The notes beneath the pieces are model-generated. The model did no database searches, was not told the DNA's origin, and worked only from the letters and a program-made list of their open reading frames with translations. From Mycolicibacterium mengxianglii (GTDB taxonomy: Bacteria > Actinomycetota > Actinomycetes > Mycobacteriales > Mycobacteriaceae), in assembly GCF_015710575.1 (NCBI RefSeq), contig NZ_CP065373.1, positions 4,526,001-4,590,000 of the forward strand: 64,000 nt of DNA. Reading direction: 5' to 3'. Positions within the stretch are counted from its first letter, which is position 1; each line of letters begins with the position of its first letter. Both the position numbers and the translations under genes were made by a program. Positions 34,441-43,550 of this stretch are shown piece after piece.

Positions 34441-35946
34441 TCACATTCCCGGAGTGGCCCAGATCGACTGGGCCACCCACGGCGAGGCCTGCGCCGCCAC
34501 CGCCCAGGCCTGCTCGGCGGGCACATCGATGACCACATACCGTTTGGTGCCTGCGGCCGTGGCCGCGATCAGCGTCGCCACCCCGGCGCGGCGCTGCAAC
34601 GGCGACTGGCGCACCGTCCACCCGATGATCCCCGCCGTGGCGATGCAGTCGCGGCGCCGCTCCACGCTACCGCTGCGCGAGACCAACCACGCGCCGTCTA
34701 TGCGGTGCCCCAGCGCCCGCACCCGGTCGGCGGCCAGCAGGGCGCAGCCCACGGTCAGCACCGCCAGCACCCACCAACTCCACGCCGGCACGCCGACGGT
34801 CAGCGCGCCCGCGCAGAGCCCCACCCCCGCCAGCCCCGGCAGCACCAGGCCGCGGGTCCAGCGGCGCCGTGCGGCCGCCGGGCCGTGGCCGCGCACCGGT
34901 GCGGTGACAACGCCGTTGTCCCCGATCAGGTTCTCCAGCACCCCGTGCGCGGTAGCCGCCGGGCACGGCGGCAACAGCAGCGACGCCTCCCCGGCACCGT
35001 TGACGCCGGTCATCACGGCATCCAGCCGGGCGCCGCCGAAAGCACGGACCAGCAGCGGTTCGCGGACCGTGCCGCCGCGCAACCGGGTCATGTCGAAGGT
35101 GTGCTCGCGGACCCGTACCAGGCCGTGCTGCAGATGCAAGGTGTCCCCGTGCCGCCGCAGCACCAGGTTCCCGTAGGTCAGCAGTGACCGGCCCACCGAC
35201 AGCGCCACCGAGGCCACCAGCACCACCACAGCCGCGGCCGCAGCCGAAGCGGCCACGCCGAAGTGCTGCGCCGCATCCAGTCCGGACTCCACCACTGCCG
35301 AGCGCTGCAGCACCTGTCCCAGGCCGGCCTGGTAGATCAGCCCGGCGGCCGCGGTGATCATCACCAACCCCGACATGCTCAACGGGCTGTAGCGCAGCCA
35401 GGACGGCTGCCAACGCGCCAGCACGACGCCGATGTCGGCGGGCTGGGGCGCCTCGACTCGAGACTGCGCGAGCAGCACCGCCCGCAGCTGCGGAACGTCG
35501 CCGGTCGGCACGGCATCGAGTTCAAATGCCTTGTCGCCATGAGCTTCCTGGCCGGTGCTGACCCGCAGCACCGTGAGCCCGAGCAGGCGGTGCAGCGGCC
35601 GGGCGTCGGTCTGCACCGACCGGATCCGGTTGCGCGGCACCGACAACACGGTGCGCTGCAGCACGCCCGCACGCAGGCGCACCTCCTCGGCGTCGATGCG
35701 GTAGGTGGTGGTGAACCAGCGGGCCACCCCGAACACCACGATCGCGGCCAGACCGAGCAGCGACCACAGTGGGTTGTTGGTCGCCGACCCCAGCACGACG
35801 GAACCGACCAGCAGCGGCAGTTGCCGCAGCACCTCATGTACCGGATGCACCAACAGCATTCGCGGGCTGAGCCGGCGCCACACCGGCGCACCCGGCTCCG
35901 GGCGCACCGCGTCAGGTTGCATCGCGTCAGGTTGCATCGTGGTCAC
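34441..35946 (-). CDS. PH-domain (bPH2/YdbT-like) membrane protein
   Basis: A 501-aa membrane protein with paired helices at about residues 40-80, 200-260 and 370-400, separated by bPH2 domains (FTTTYRIDAEEVRLRAGVLQR, VPRNRIRSVQTDARPLHRLLGL; HLQHGLVRVREHTFDMTRLRGG; SRSGSVERRRDCIATAGIIGW). It is the usual partner of the smaller YdbS-like protein encoded immediately upstream, with a 20-bp overlap. YdbS/YdbT-type pairs are envelope proteins of poorly defined role. A 15-bp tandem duplication at 35909-35938 gives MQPDAMQPDA at the N-terminus. The GTG at 35946 or the ATG at 35937 could be the start. Confidence 0.8.
   Translation of the reverse strand: MTTMQPDAMQPDAVRPEPGAPVWRRLSPRMLLVHPVHEVLRQLPLLVGSVVLGSATNNPLWSLLGLAAIVVFGVARWFTTTYRIDAEEVRLRAGVLQRTVLSVPRNRIRSVQTDARPLHRLLGLTVLRVSTGQEAHGDKAFELDAVPTGDVPQLRAVLLAQSRVEAPQPADIGVVLARWQPSWLRYSPLSMSGLVMITAAAGLIYQAGLGQVLQRSAVVESGLDAAQHFGVAASAAAAAVVVLVASVALSVGRSLLTYGNLVLRRHGDTLHLQHGLVRVREHTFDMTRLRGGTVREPLLVRAFGGARLDAVMTGVNGAGEASLLLPPCPAATAHGVLENLIGDNGVVTAPVRGHGPAAARRRWTRGLVLPGLAGVGLCAGALTVGVPAWSWWVLAVLTVGCALLAADRVRALGHRIDGAWLVSRSGSVERRRDCIATAGIIGWTVRQSPLQRRAGVATLIAATAAGTKRYVVIDVPAEQAWAVAAQASPWVAQSIWATPGM
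35909..35938. repeat. 15-bp tandem duplication in the YdbT-like N-terminus
   Basis: Two perfect copies of GCGTCAGGTTGCATC lie in the coding strand complement and encode a doubled MQPDA. It preserves frame, so it is a harmless length variant near the start codon. Confidence 0.85.
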
Positions 35947-36415
35947 CGATCGCCGCGATGTCGGTCAGCCGAGCCGCGATCTCATCGGCGACCGCCGAAT
36001 CCAGGGCGACGATCTGCACAGCCCCGGCCGAGGACGCAGTGGTCACCGTCACATTGGCCAGCCCGAACAACCGGTCCAGCGGCCCGCGGTGCGTGTCGAC
36101 GGTCTGCACCCGTGAGATCGGCGCGATCCGGCGCTCCTGGGTCAACCACCCGGTGCGGGTGTAGACCGCCCGGTCACTGATCTCCCAGCGGTGTACGCGA
36201 TACCGCCACACCGGGACCACCCCCACCGCCACCACCGCGCTGAGGGCGGCTACCGCGGCCACCGCGACCTGCAGCCTCAGCCGTTGATCATCGAGTGCGA
36301 ACCAGACCGCCAACCCGGCCAGCACCATCAGCCACGGGATCGCCGCACTCAGTGCCCACACCAGTGGTGCGCGGGTGCTCGGCGGGTGAAGGGGCTCGCG
36401 CATACCGACGTCCAT
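35927..36415 (-). CDS. PH-domain (bPH2/YdbS-like) membrane protein
   Basis: A 162-aa protein with two helices (residues about 18-40 and 48-70) and one bPH2 domain (YRVHRWEISDRAVYTRTGWLTQ, APISRVQTVDTHRGPLDRLFGL). It is typically encoded before a YdbT-like protein, as here. ATG 36415 is used; ATG 36403 is an alternative. The function is probably in the envelope, mechanism unknown. Confidence 0.8.
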   Translation of the reverse strand: MDVGMREPLHPPSTRAPLVWALSAAIPWLMVLAGLAVWFALDDQRLRLQVAVAAVAALSAVVAVGVVPVWRYRVHRWEISDRAVYTRTGWLTQERRIAPISRVQTVDTHRGPLDRLFGLANVTVTTASSAGAVQIVALDSAVADEIAARLTDIAAIGDHDAT

Positions 36416-36437
36416 GGTGTCGAGGATGCCGTGTCCG

Positions 36438-36443
36438 TAATGT
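36438..36443 (+). promoter_or_regulatory. -10 hexamer of SDR gene 36451 (leaderless)
   Basis: TAATGT ends 7 bases before the ATG at 36451. Confidence 0.6.
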
Positions 36444-36450
36444 TCCCGGC

Positions 36451-37371
36451 ATGAGCGAGCGCAAGTGGACCGAATCCGACGTCGGCGATCAGAGCGGTCG
36501 GATCGCGATCGTCACCGGCTCCAACACCGGATTGGGTTACGAGACGGCACGTGTCCTGGCCGCCCACGGCGCCCATGTGGTGATCGCCGTGCGCGACACC
36601 GAGAAGGGCAAGGCCGCCGCCGCCCGTATCGCCGGTGAGGTGCCGCGGGCCGATGTGGCAGTGCAGCCGCTGGATCTAGGTTCGCTGCAATCGGTTCGGA
36701 CTGCGGCCGAGGAGCTGAAGTCCGCCTACCCGCGAATCGACCTGTTGGTCAACAACGCCGGGGTGATGTATCCGCCGAAGCAGACCACAGAGGACGGCTT
36801 CGAATTACAGTTCGGCACCAACCACCTCGGCCACTTCGCCCTGACCGGGCTGCTGCTGGAGCACCTGCTGCCGGTGGAGAATTCGCGGGTGGTGGTGGTG
36901 GCCAGCCTCGCGCACTCCATCAAAGCCGGCATCCGGTTCGACGACCTGCAGTGGGAACACGGCTACAACCGGGTGGCTGCGTACGGGCAGTCGAAGTTGG
37001 CCAACCTGATGTTCACCTACGAGCTGCAACGCCGGCTCGCCACGGCCGGCGCCCGAACCATCGCCGTCGCCGCCCACCCGGGGGTGTCCAACACCGAGTT
37101 GACGCGCCACCTGCCGGGCAGCACCCTGCCCGGGTTCAGCCGGCTCGTCGGGCTGGCCACCAACAGCTCCTATGTCGGCGCGCTGGCCACGCTGCGCGCC
37201 GCCACCGATCCCGCGGTCGCTGGAGGCCAGTACTACGGCCCGGACGGGTTCCACGAACTGTGGGGCCATCCGGTTCTCGTCGAGTCCAGCAAGCAGTCCC
37301 ACGACGTCGCCGTGCAGGAGCGGCTGTGGAACGTCTCGGAGGAACTCACCGGCGTCAGGTTCCCGGTCTAG
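36451..37371 (+). CDS. Short-chain dehydrogenase/reductase (Rv0439c-like)
   Basis: A 306-aa SDR with TGSNTGLG cofactor motif, NNAGV and catalytic YGQSK. It heads the Rv0439c-moeA2-psd-pssA-Rv0435c order known from M. tuberculosis, and moeA begins on the base after its stop. It is a paralogue of the 30347 SDR. The leaderless promoter fixes the ATG at 36451 against a longer Arg-rich frame from 36295. The substrate is unknown. Confidence 0.9.
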   Translation: MSERKWTESDVGDQSGRIAIVTGSNTGLGYETARVLAAHGAHVVIAVRDTEKGKAAAARIAGEVPRADVAVQPLDLGSLQSVRTAAEELKSAYPRIDLLVNNAGVMYPPKQTTEDGFELQFGTNHLGHFALTGLLLEHLLPVENSRVVVVASLAHSIKAGIRFDDLQWEHGYNRVAAYGQSKLANLMFTYELQRRLATAGARTIAVAAHPGVSNTELTRHLPGSTLPGFSRLVGLATNSSYVGALATLRAATDPAVAGGQYYGPDGFHELWGHPVLVESSKQSHDVAVQERLWNVSEELTGVRFPV

Positions 37372-38580
37372 ATGCGTAGCGTCGAAGAACACCAGCGGAT
37401 CGTCGCCGCCCTGATCACGCCGCGCGCCGGGATCCGGCTGCCCTTGGCCGAGACCCTGGGGTTGGTCCTGACCGCCGATGTCGTGGCACCGCTGTCACTG
37501 CCCGGCTTCGACAACTCCGCCATGGACGGCTACGCCGTGCGCGCGCAGGACATCGCCGACGCCACCGCCGAGCATCCCGTCCCGCTACCCGTCGCCGAGG
37601 ACATCCCGGCCGGCCGCACCGACCCGTTGACCCTGGCACCCGGCACGGCGCACCGGATCATGACGGGCGCGCCCGTCCCGGCCGGGGCGACGGCCGTGGT
37701 GCCTGTCGAACGAACCGACGGCGGCACCGAGACCGTCGAGATCCGGGCGAGCGCGGCCGCGGGCCAGCACATCCGCATCGCCGGGGAAGACGTGACTGCG
37801 GGGACGACGGTATTGCGGGCCGGCCAGCCGGTCACCCCCGCCGCGCTGGGCTTGGCGGCGGCACTGGGAATCGCCGAGCTGGAAGTGGCGCCCCGGCAAC
37901 GGGTCCTGGTGATGTCGACGGGCACCGAACTCGTCGCGGCGGGCACGCCGCTGCAGCCCGGCCAGATCTACGAATCCAACGCGCCGATGCTGGCGGCGGC
38001 GGTCCGCGACGCCGGTGCCGAATCGATCACCGCGCCGATGTCGACCGACGACGTGGCCGAGTTCCGCGCCGCGCTGTCGGCCCATGCCACCGGGGTGGAC
38101 CTCATCGTCACCACCGGCGGGGTGAGTGCCGGTGCCTACGAGGTGGTCAAGGACGCCCTGGCGCACGGCGAAAACAGCACGGTGGAATTCGTGAAGGTGG
38201 CGATGCAGCCGGGCATGCCGCAGGGCGCCGGGCGGGTCGGGGCCACCCCCATCGTCACCCTGCCCGGTAACCCGGTCAGTGCGCTGGTGTCTTTCGAGGT
38301 GTTCCTCCGGCCGGCGCTACGCGCGGCGATGGGTCTGCCCAACGCGCAGCGGCCGCTGCGCACCGCCACCCTCACCGAGGCGCTGACGTCGCCAAGCGGT
38401 AAGCGCCAGTTCCGCCGCGGGGTGTACGACGCCGACGCGGGCACCGTGACCAGCTACGGGCCGCCGGCCTCACATCACCTGAAGTGGCTGGCCTCGGCGA
38501 ACTGTCTGCTGGAAATCCCCGAGGACGTCACCGAACTCGGCGCCGGCAGCACCGTGCGGGTCTGGGATCTGTCCGGCTAG
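37372..38580 (+). CDS. moeA: Molybdopterin molybdenumtransferase MoeA
   Basis: Inserts molybdenum into adenylylated molybdopterin in cofactor synthesis. It is 402 aa with [17 protein letters not shown] (residues about 43-59), the [18 protein letters not shown] motif, the MoCF-binding GTELV...[10 protein letters not shown] block, [15 protein letters not shown] and [13 protein letters not shown]. It corresponds to the moeA2 position. It directly abuts the SDR stop, so the two are co-transcribed. The C-terminal domain IV is complete. Confidence 0.95.
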   Translation: MRSVEEHQRIVAALITPRAGIRLPLAETLGLVLTADVVAPLSLPGFDNSAMDGYAVRAQDIADATAEHPVPLPVAEDIPAGRTDPLTLAPGTAHRIMTGAPVPAGATAVVPVERTDGGTETVEIRASAAAGQHIRIAGEDVTAGTTVLRAGQPVTPAALGLAAALGIAELEVAPRQRVLVMSTGTELVAAGTPLQPGQIYESNAPMLAAAVRDAGAESITAPMSTDDVAEFRAALSAHATGVDLIVTTGGVSAGAYEVVKDALAHGENSTVEFVKVAMQPGMPQGAGRVGATPIVTLPGNPVSALVSFEVFLRPALRAAMGLPNAQRPLRTATLTEALTSPSGKRQFRRGVYDADAGTVTSYGPPASHHLKWLASANCLLEIPEDVTELGAGSTVRVWDLSG

Positions 38581-38637
38581 AGAGGTCCTCGTGGTGCCGC
38601 CGACGGCGTGCCCGGCAAATCGCCGCCCGCACATACC

Positions 38638-38643
38638 TACAAT
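38638..38643 (+). promoter_or_regulatory. -10 hexamer of psd (leaderless)
   Basis: TACAAT ends 7 bases before the GTG at 38651. The ATG at 38642 lies inside this hexamer and is therefore not a plausible start for this transcript. Confidence 0.7.
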
Positions 38644-38650
38644 GGCCGAC

Positions 38651-39346
38651 GTGGCCAGACGCCCTCGCTCGTCCGAAGCTTCACACCTGCTCGACCTGGT
38701 GCGCTCCACGGTTCCGCCGATGCACCGTGCCGGGCTGCCCTTTGTCGGGACCAGCCTGGCCGTTGCCGCCTTGGGCTACCGGTCGCGCTGGGTGCGCACC
38801 GCGGGCCTGCTGTCGGCCGCCGCGAACGCGGGATTCTTCCGGCATCCGAACCGGGTCCCGCCCACCCGCCCGGGTGTCGTCGTCTCCCCCGCCGACGGCC
38901 AGGTGTGCCTGATCGAACATGCCGTGCCACCGCCGGAACTCGGCCTGCCCGCCACCCCGCTGCTGCGGGTGAGCGTCTTCTTGTCGATCCTCGATGCGCA
39001 CGTGCAGCGGGCCCCGATCGGCGGCGAGGTGGTGGCCGTGAAATACCGGCCGGGCCTGTTCGGCACCGCGGACCTGCCGTCCGCCAGCTCCGATAACGAG
39101 CGCAACTCGATCGTCATCCGCACGCCCGACGGCGTGGACATCATCACCACCCAGATCGCCGGCCTGGTGGCGCGACGCATCGTGTGCAACGTGGCGGCCG
39201 GCGACAAGATCGCCATCGGCGACACCTACGGGCTCATCCGGTTCGGTTCTCGGCTGGACACCTACTTGCCGGAGGGGTCGAACCTGTTGGTCAGCCTCGG
39301 GCAGCGGGCGATCGCCGGCGAGACCGTCCTGGCCGAGCTGCCGTGA
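38651..39346 (+). CDS. psd: Phosphatidylserine decarboxylase proenzyme
   Basis: Makes phosphatidylethanolamine; a pyruvoyl enzyme that self-cleaves. Its 231 aa equals the M. tuberculosis length, and its start [13 protein letters not shown] matches that protein when the GTG at 38651 is used. A hydrophobic segment is at about residues 30-45. Conserved blocks are [26 protein letters not shown] and the C-terminal cleavage motif [10 protein letters not shown] (the new N-terminal Ser forms the pyruvoyl group). It is short-form type, as in other Actinobacteria. pssA overlaps its stop by 4 bp. Confidence 0.95.
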   Translation: MARRPRSSEASHLLDLVRSTVPPMHRAGLPFVGTSLAVAALGYRSRWVRTAGLLSAAANAGFFRHPNRVPPTRPGVVVSPADGQVCLIEHAVPPPELGLPATPLLRVSVFLSILDAHVQRAPIGGEVVAVKYRPGLFGTADLPSASSDNERNSIVIRTPDGVDIITTQIAGLVARRIVCNVAAGDKIAIGDTYGLIRFGSRLDTYLPEGSNLLVSLGQRAIAGETVLAELP

Positions 39347-40218
39347 TCGGGAATCGGGGAACCGTCCGGGGGCAGCAGCCCAAACGCCGGCCGTCGGCCA
39401 TGCGGATCCTGCCCAGCGCCACCACCGTGCTGGCCATCTGCGCCGGCCTGACGTCGATCAAGTTCGCCCTCGACGGCCGACCGCACATCGCGCTGGCGTT
39501 GATCGGAGCGGCCGCGGTGCTCGACGGCATCGACGGCGGAATCGCGCGCGCATTGGACGCGCAGTCGCGCATGGGCGCCGAGATCGACTCCCTGGCCGAC
39601 GCAGTGAACTTCGGGGTGGCTCCCGCGCTCGTGGTGTACGTGACGTTGTTGCCGACGTCTCCGGTCGGCTGGATCTTCGCACTGCTGTACGCGGTGTGCA
39701 TCGTGCTGCGGTTGGCGCGGTTCAACGCGCTGCTCGACGACAACACCAAACCGGCCTACACCCGGCAGTACTTCACCGGAATGCCCGCACCCTGCGGCGC
39801 GGTCGGTGTCATCGGCCCGCTTGCCGCCATGCTGCAGTTCGGCGACGGCTGGTGGACCTCACCGTGGTTCGTCTGCGTGTGGTTCGCGGCGAACGCCGCC
39901 CTGCTGGTGAGCCGGGTGCCGACCCTGGCGCTCAAATCGGTGTCGATGCCCACCAACGCCGCGCCGATCCTGTTGATCGCCATCGCCGCCGCGGCGGCCG
40001 CGCTGCTGCTGTTCCCCTACGTGCTGGTGCTGCTGATCATCGTCGGCTACCTGTGCGTCATGCCGTTCACGGTGCGCAGCCAACGGTGGGTCGCCGCGCG
40101 CCCCGAAACCTGGAACGACAAGCCGGGTCAGCGCCGGGCCACCCGCCGCGCGCAGCGCCGGGCGCAGCCGAACCGCCGATCGATGACGCGGCTGGGGCTG
40201 CGTAGGCCGGGCGGCTGA
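39343..40218 (+). CDS. pssA: CDP-diacylglycerol-serine O-phosphatidyltransferase
   Basis: Membrane enzyme making phosphatidylserine, the substrate of Psd. It is 291 aa with about eight hydrophobic segments. The CDP-alcohol phosphotransferase motif DG-GI-AR-N8-G-N3-D-N3-D is seen in [20 protein letters not shown] followed by LAD (about residues 63-85). A basic C-terminal tail ([17 protein letters not shown]) is present. The GTG at 39343 overlaps psd (GTGA); the pair is a two-step phospholipid operon. Confidence 0.95.
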   Translation: MIGNRGTVRGQQPKRRPSAMRILPSATTVLAICAGLTSIKFALDGRPHIALALIGAAAVLDGIDGGIARALDAQSRMGAEIDSLADAVNFGVAPALVVYVTLLPTSPVGWIFALLYAVCIVLRLARFNALLDDNTKPAYTRQYFTGMPAPCGAVGVIGPLAAMLQFGDGWWTSPWFVCVWFAANAALLVSRVPTLALKSVSMPTNAAPILLIAIAAAAAALLLFPYVLVLLIIVGYLCVMPFTVRSQRWVAARPETWNDKPGQRRATRRAQRRAQPNRRSMTRLGLRRPGG

Positions 40219-40239
40219 CCTGATGGCACCGGGCTCTCG

Positions 40240-42411
40240 ATGACGGCGACGCTGACGCTGACCGCGCGGTTGAACACCGCGGCGCTGGACGCGCGCCGCG
40301 GCGTGGTCCGACTGCACCCCGAGGCGATCGCCGCGCTCGGCATCCGGGAGTGGGACGCGGTGACGCTGACCGGGGCACGGGCCACCGCCGCGGTGGTCGG
40401 GGTGGCCGGGGCCGGGACCCCGGTGGGCACCGCTCTGCTCGACGACGTCACGTTGTCCAACGCAGGTCTGCGCGAGGACACCGCCGTGGTGGTGACACCG
40501 GCCTCGGTGGCCGGTGCGCGTTCGGTGACGGTCACGGGGTCGAAGTTGGCGACGGGTTCGGTCAGTCCGGCGACATTGCGCCAGGCGCTGCTGGGCAAGG
40601 TGATGACCGTCGGTGACACGGTGTCCCTGCTGCCCCGGGATCTGGGGCCGGGCACCTCGACGTCGGCGGCCAGTTCCGCCCTGGCCCGTGCGGTGGGGAT
40701 CACCTGGACCTCCGAACTGCTGACGGTCGCCGCGGTGGACCCGGCCGGCCCGGTGAGTGTGCAACCCAATTCACTGGTGCACTGGGGCGACGGCAGCTCC
40801 ACCGCGCCCCAGGATCTGCATCACCCCGCCGCCGAGTCCCAGCATCCGAAGGTCAGCTTTGACGACCTCAAAGGCTCCCACGCGCAGGCGAGCAAGCTGA
40901 CCGAATGGCTGAAGCTGGCGCTCGACGAGCCGGAGCTACTCGAAACCTTGGGCGCGACGGCCAATCTCGGTGTGCTGGTGTCGGGCCCGGCCGGGGTTGG
41001 CAAGGCGACCCTGGTACGCACGGTGTGCCAGTCGCGTGGTCTGGTCGAGTTGGACGGACCCGAGGTCGGCGCGTTGGCGGCCCAGGACCGGCTGGCGGCG
41101 GTGACGGCCGCGACGGCCCGGGTGCGGTCCGGTGGCGGGGTGCTGTTGATCACCGATGTGGACGCGCTGCTGCCGGTGTCGGCGGACCGGCCGCCCGAGC
41201 CGGTGGCCAGCCTGATTCTGGGCGAGCTGCGTGCCGCCATCGCGACCCGTGGGGTGGCGTTCGTCGCGACGTCGGCGATGCCCGATGCGCTGGATCCGCG
41301 GCTGCGGGCACCCGATGTGTGTGACCGTGAGCTGGGCCTGTCCCTGCCCGATGCCGATATTCGCCGCCAGTTGCTCGAGGTGCTGCTGCGTGCCGTGCCC
41401 ACCCGGGATCTCGACTTGACCGAGATCGCCGGTCGCACACCCGGATTCGTGGTAGCCGATCTGGCCTCGCTGGTGCGCGAGGCGGCGTTGCGCGCGGCTG
41501 CGCGGGCCAGTGCCGACGGCCGGGCTCCGATGCTCAGCCAGGAGGATCTCACCGGAGCGCTGTCGGTCATCCGGCCACTGTCCCGTTCGGCCACCGAGGA
41601 GGTGTCCGTCGGCGCGGTCACGCTCGCCGATGTCGGCGACATGGTGGCTACCAAGCAGGCGCTGACCGAAGCTGTGTTGTGGCCGCTGCAGCATCCCGAC
41701 ACTTTCACCCGCCTGGGTGTGGATCCGCCGCGGGGCGTGCTGCTCTACGGCCCGCCGGGGTGTGGCAAGACTTTTGTGGTGCGGGCGTTGGCGAGCACCG
41801 GCCGGTTGAGCGTCCACGCGGTGAAGGGCGCCGAACTGATGGACAAGTGGGTGGGCTCTTCAGAGAAGTCGGTGCGCGAATTGTTCCGGCGGGCAAGGGA
41901 TTCGGCGCCCTCACTGGTGTTCCTCGACGAGATCGACGCGCTGGCCCCGCGCCGCGGGCAGAGTTTCGACTCCGGCGTCACCGACCGCGTGGTGGCCGCG
42001 CTGCTGACTGAACTCGACGGCATCGATCCGCTGCGGGACGTGGTGGTGCTCGGCGCCACCAACCGGCCCGATCTCATCGATCCGGCGTTACTGCGACCGG
42101 GCCGGCTGGAAAAGCTGGTGTTCGTCGAACCCCCCGACGCCCAGGCCCGCCTTGACATTCTGCGCACCGCGGGCAAGTCGGTGCCCCTGTGCGAGGACGT
42201 CGACCTCGACACCTTGGCCGGTCAACTCGACGGGTACAGCGCCGCCGACTGCGTGGCGCTGCTGCGCGAAGCCGCGCTGACCGCGATGCGCCGATCCATC
42301 GAAGCCGCCGACGTCACCGCGGCCGACGTGGAGCAGGCCCGCCGGACCGTGCGGCCGTCGCTGGATCCGGCGCAGGTGGAGTCGCTGCGGGAATTCAGCG
42401 CACGCCGCTAG
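40240..42411 (+). CDS. AAA ATPase, CDC48/VCP-like with degenerate D1
   Basis: A 723-aa protein with an N-terminal double-psi-barrel-like domain (about 1-90) and two AAA domains, matching Rv0435c. D1 (about residues 205-440) has Walker A GPAGVGKAT, but Walker B reads LLITDVDAL: the catalytic Glu of DE is Val. D2 (about 455-700) is canonical: GPPGCGKT, VFLDEIDALAP, GATNRPD and the arginine fingers in LLRPGRLEKLV. D2 should carry the ATPase work as an unfoldase or remodeller. The partner is unknown. It follows pssA by 21 bp. Confidence 0.9.
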   Translation: MTATLTLTARLNTAALDARRGVVRLHPEAIAALGIREWDAVTLTGARATAAVVGVAGAGTPVGTALLDDVTLSNAGLREDTAVVVTPASVAGARSVTVTGSKLATGSVSPATLRQALLGKVMTVGDTVSLLPRDLGPGTSTSAASSALARAVGITWTSELLTVAAVDPAGPVSVQPNSLVHWGDGSSTAPQDLHHPAAESQHPKVSFDDLKGSHAQASKLTEWLKLALDEPELLETLGATANLGVLVSGPAGVGKATLVRTVCQSRGLVELDGPEVGALAAQDRLAAVTAATARVRSGGGVLLITDVDALLPVSADRPPEPVASLILGELRAAIATRGVAFVATSAMPDALDPRLRAPDVCDRELGLSLPDADIRRQLLEVLLRAVPTRDLDLTEIAGRTPGFVVADLASLVREAALRAAARASADGRAPMLSQEDLTGALSVIRPLSRSATEEVSVGAVTLADVGDMVATKQALTEAVLWPLQHPDTFTRLGVDPPRGVLLYGPPGCGKTFVVRALASTGRLSVHAVKGAELMDKWVGSSEKSVRELFRRARDSAPSLVFLDEIDALAPRRGQSFDSGVTDRVVAALLTELDGIDPLRDVVVLGATNRPDLIDPALLRPGRLEKLVFVEPPDAQARLDILRTAGKSVPLCEDVDLDTLAGQLDGYSAADCVALLREAALTAMRRSIEAADVTAADVEQARRTVRPSLDPAQVESLREFSARR

Positions 42412-42997
42412 TCCTGGCCTGGGCATCCAGGAGCAGCACCCGGCAGCCGGCGGCAACGTCATCGGCCAACCAGGGTGGCACGGCACCGGCGTGCCGTCGG
42501 ATGGCGGCATAAGGCAGGTCGACAACGGCCCGGGTCACCGCGTCGAGCGGGCGGGATTCGGCCGACCCGTAGAGCTGCCGGGCAATGTCGCGCAGCCGCT
42601 CCCCCAGCGGGGCATTCATCGCCGCCAGGGTCTCGGTGAGGTCGGGGTCGTCGCGGCCGTCGAGCAGATCGCTGACCCGCAGCGTCAGCAGCAGCCGTGC
42701 ATCCTCGGGGAGATCGCCGGCGAACCCGACGGCCGCCACCGCCATCGCCACCGCCGTGTCGAGTGGGTCGGGCGAGTCCGCCGCCATCACCCGGGCCTGA
42801 AAACGCCGGAGCGCCCGCAGCCAGGTGTGGGTCAAGATGCCGTCGCGGTTGCCGAAGCGGTGATACAGCGTGCCGGCGGGAGCACCGCTGGCTTCGGCGA
42901 TGGCGGCGACGCTGGCGCAGCGAGGTCCGCCGGCGAGCACGAGCGCCCGCGTCGCATCGAGGATGGAGTCGGTTTCATGCTTCCTCGGAGGTGCCAC
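42395..42997 (-). CDS. TetR family transcriptional regulator
   Basis: A 200-aa regulator. The helix-turn-helix covers residues about 10-55 (SILDATRALVLAGGPRCASV, IAEASGAPAGTLYHRFGNRD). The 3' end overlaps the convergent AAA ATPase gene by 17 bp. It is divergent, over only 21 bp, from the 43019 gene, so one bound repressor would block both promoters. The GTG at 42997 is used; I see no clear Shine-Dalgarno. The ligand is unknown. Confidence 0.86.
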   Translation of the reverse strand: MAPPRKHETDSILDATRALVLAGGPRCASVAAIAEASGAPAGTLYHRFGNRDGILTHTWLRALRRFQARVMAADSPDPLDTAVAMAVAAVGFAGDLPEDARLLLTLRVSDLLDGRDDPDLTETLAAMNAPLGERLRDIARQLYGSAESRPLDAVTRAVVDLPYAAIRRHAGAVPPWLADDVAAGCRVLLLDAQARTSGVR

Positions 42998-43018
42998 GAT
43001 CTAGTACAGTCCTTCTAT

Positions 43019-43423
43019 ATGGAACGTTTACCCTATATCGACGAGCATGCCATACCGGTCGACGCCGACCTGGCCAGCACCTGGTCGGCGATCCTGCGCG
43101 TCCTGTGCCGCAACCCCGCCGACCCCACCACCGTCCCGTTCGGATTCGTTCTCGACGACGCCGCGCCGCCGCACGAATTCGCCCTCAGAGGACGGCACCG
43201 GTTCGCCGCCTACCGGTTGACCTTCGTTCTCAGCGACGTCTCGCATGACGCCGCCCACCCCCGTACCCGCGTCGTCGCCGAAACTCGGGCCACGTTCCCC
43301 GGCGTCAAGGGCAGGTTTTACCGCGCCATGGTCATCGGCAGCGGCGGACACCGGATGGTCGTCCGCCGGATGTTGAAACACATTGCGGCCCAATCACATC
43401 CACTCACCATCGCGACGGCCTGA
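43019..43423 (+). CDS. Conserved protein, SRPBCC/DUF2867-like, TetR-linked
   Basis: A 134-aa protein beginning MERLPYIDEHAIPVDADLAS, then TWSAILRVLCRN. The pattern of a long central sheet (FALRGRHRFAAYRLTFVLSD, RVVAETRATFPGVKGRFYRAMVIGSGGHRMVVRRML) resembles SRPBCC-fold ligand-binding proteins. A TACAGT hexamer (43005-43010) ends 8 bases before the ATG, so the leader is at most a base or two. It is probably the main target of the divergent TetR regulator. The function is unknown. Confidence 0.65.
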   Translation: MERLPYIDEHAIPVDADLASTWSAILRVLCRNPADPTTVPFGFVLDDAAPPHEFALRGRHRFAAYRLTFVLSDVSHDAAHPRTRVVAETRATFPGVKGRFYRAMVIGSGGHRMVVRRMLKHIAAQSHPLTIATA

Positions 43424-43445
43424 CTTCAGCGCGATTGCCACAACG

Positions 43446-43550
43446 TAGAATCGCCTCAAATCAAAGCCCACAACTGGGCTGACACCCCGACGTAAGTCGA
43501 CGCGGGAAGCGCGTGCCCGGCACGCCTCGCGCCTGAGAAAACGGAGTGCC
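43446..43550 (+). promoter_or_regulatory. Promoter and structured leader of the Mrp operon
   Basis: TAGAAT (43446-43451) predicts transcription from about 43458 and a 93-base leader, unusual in a window full of leaderless genes. Visible hairpins are GCCC-ACAACT-GGGC, CGAC-GTAA-GTCG enclosed by CCC/GGG, and GCGTG-CCCGG-CACGC. A weak ACGGAG precedes the ATG. It could be an ion-sensing or attenuating leader; I cannot match it to a known riboswitch by eye. Confidence 0.45.
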
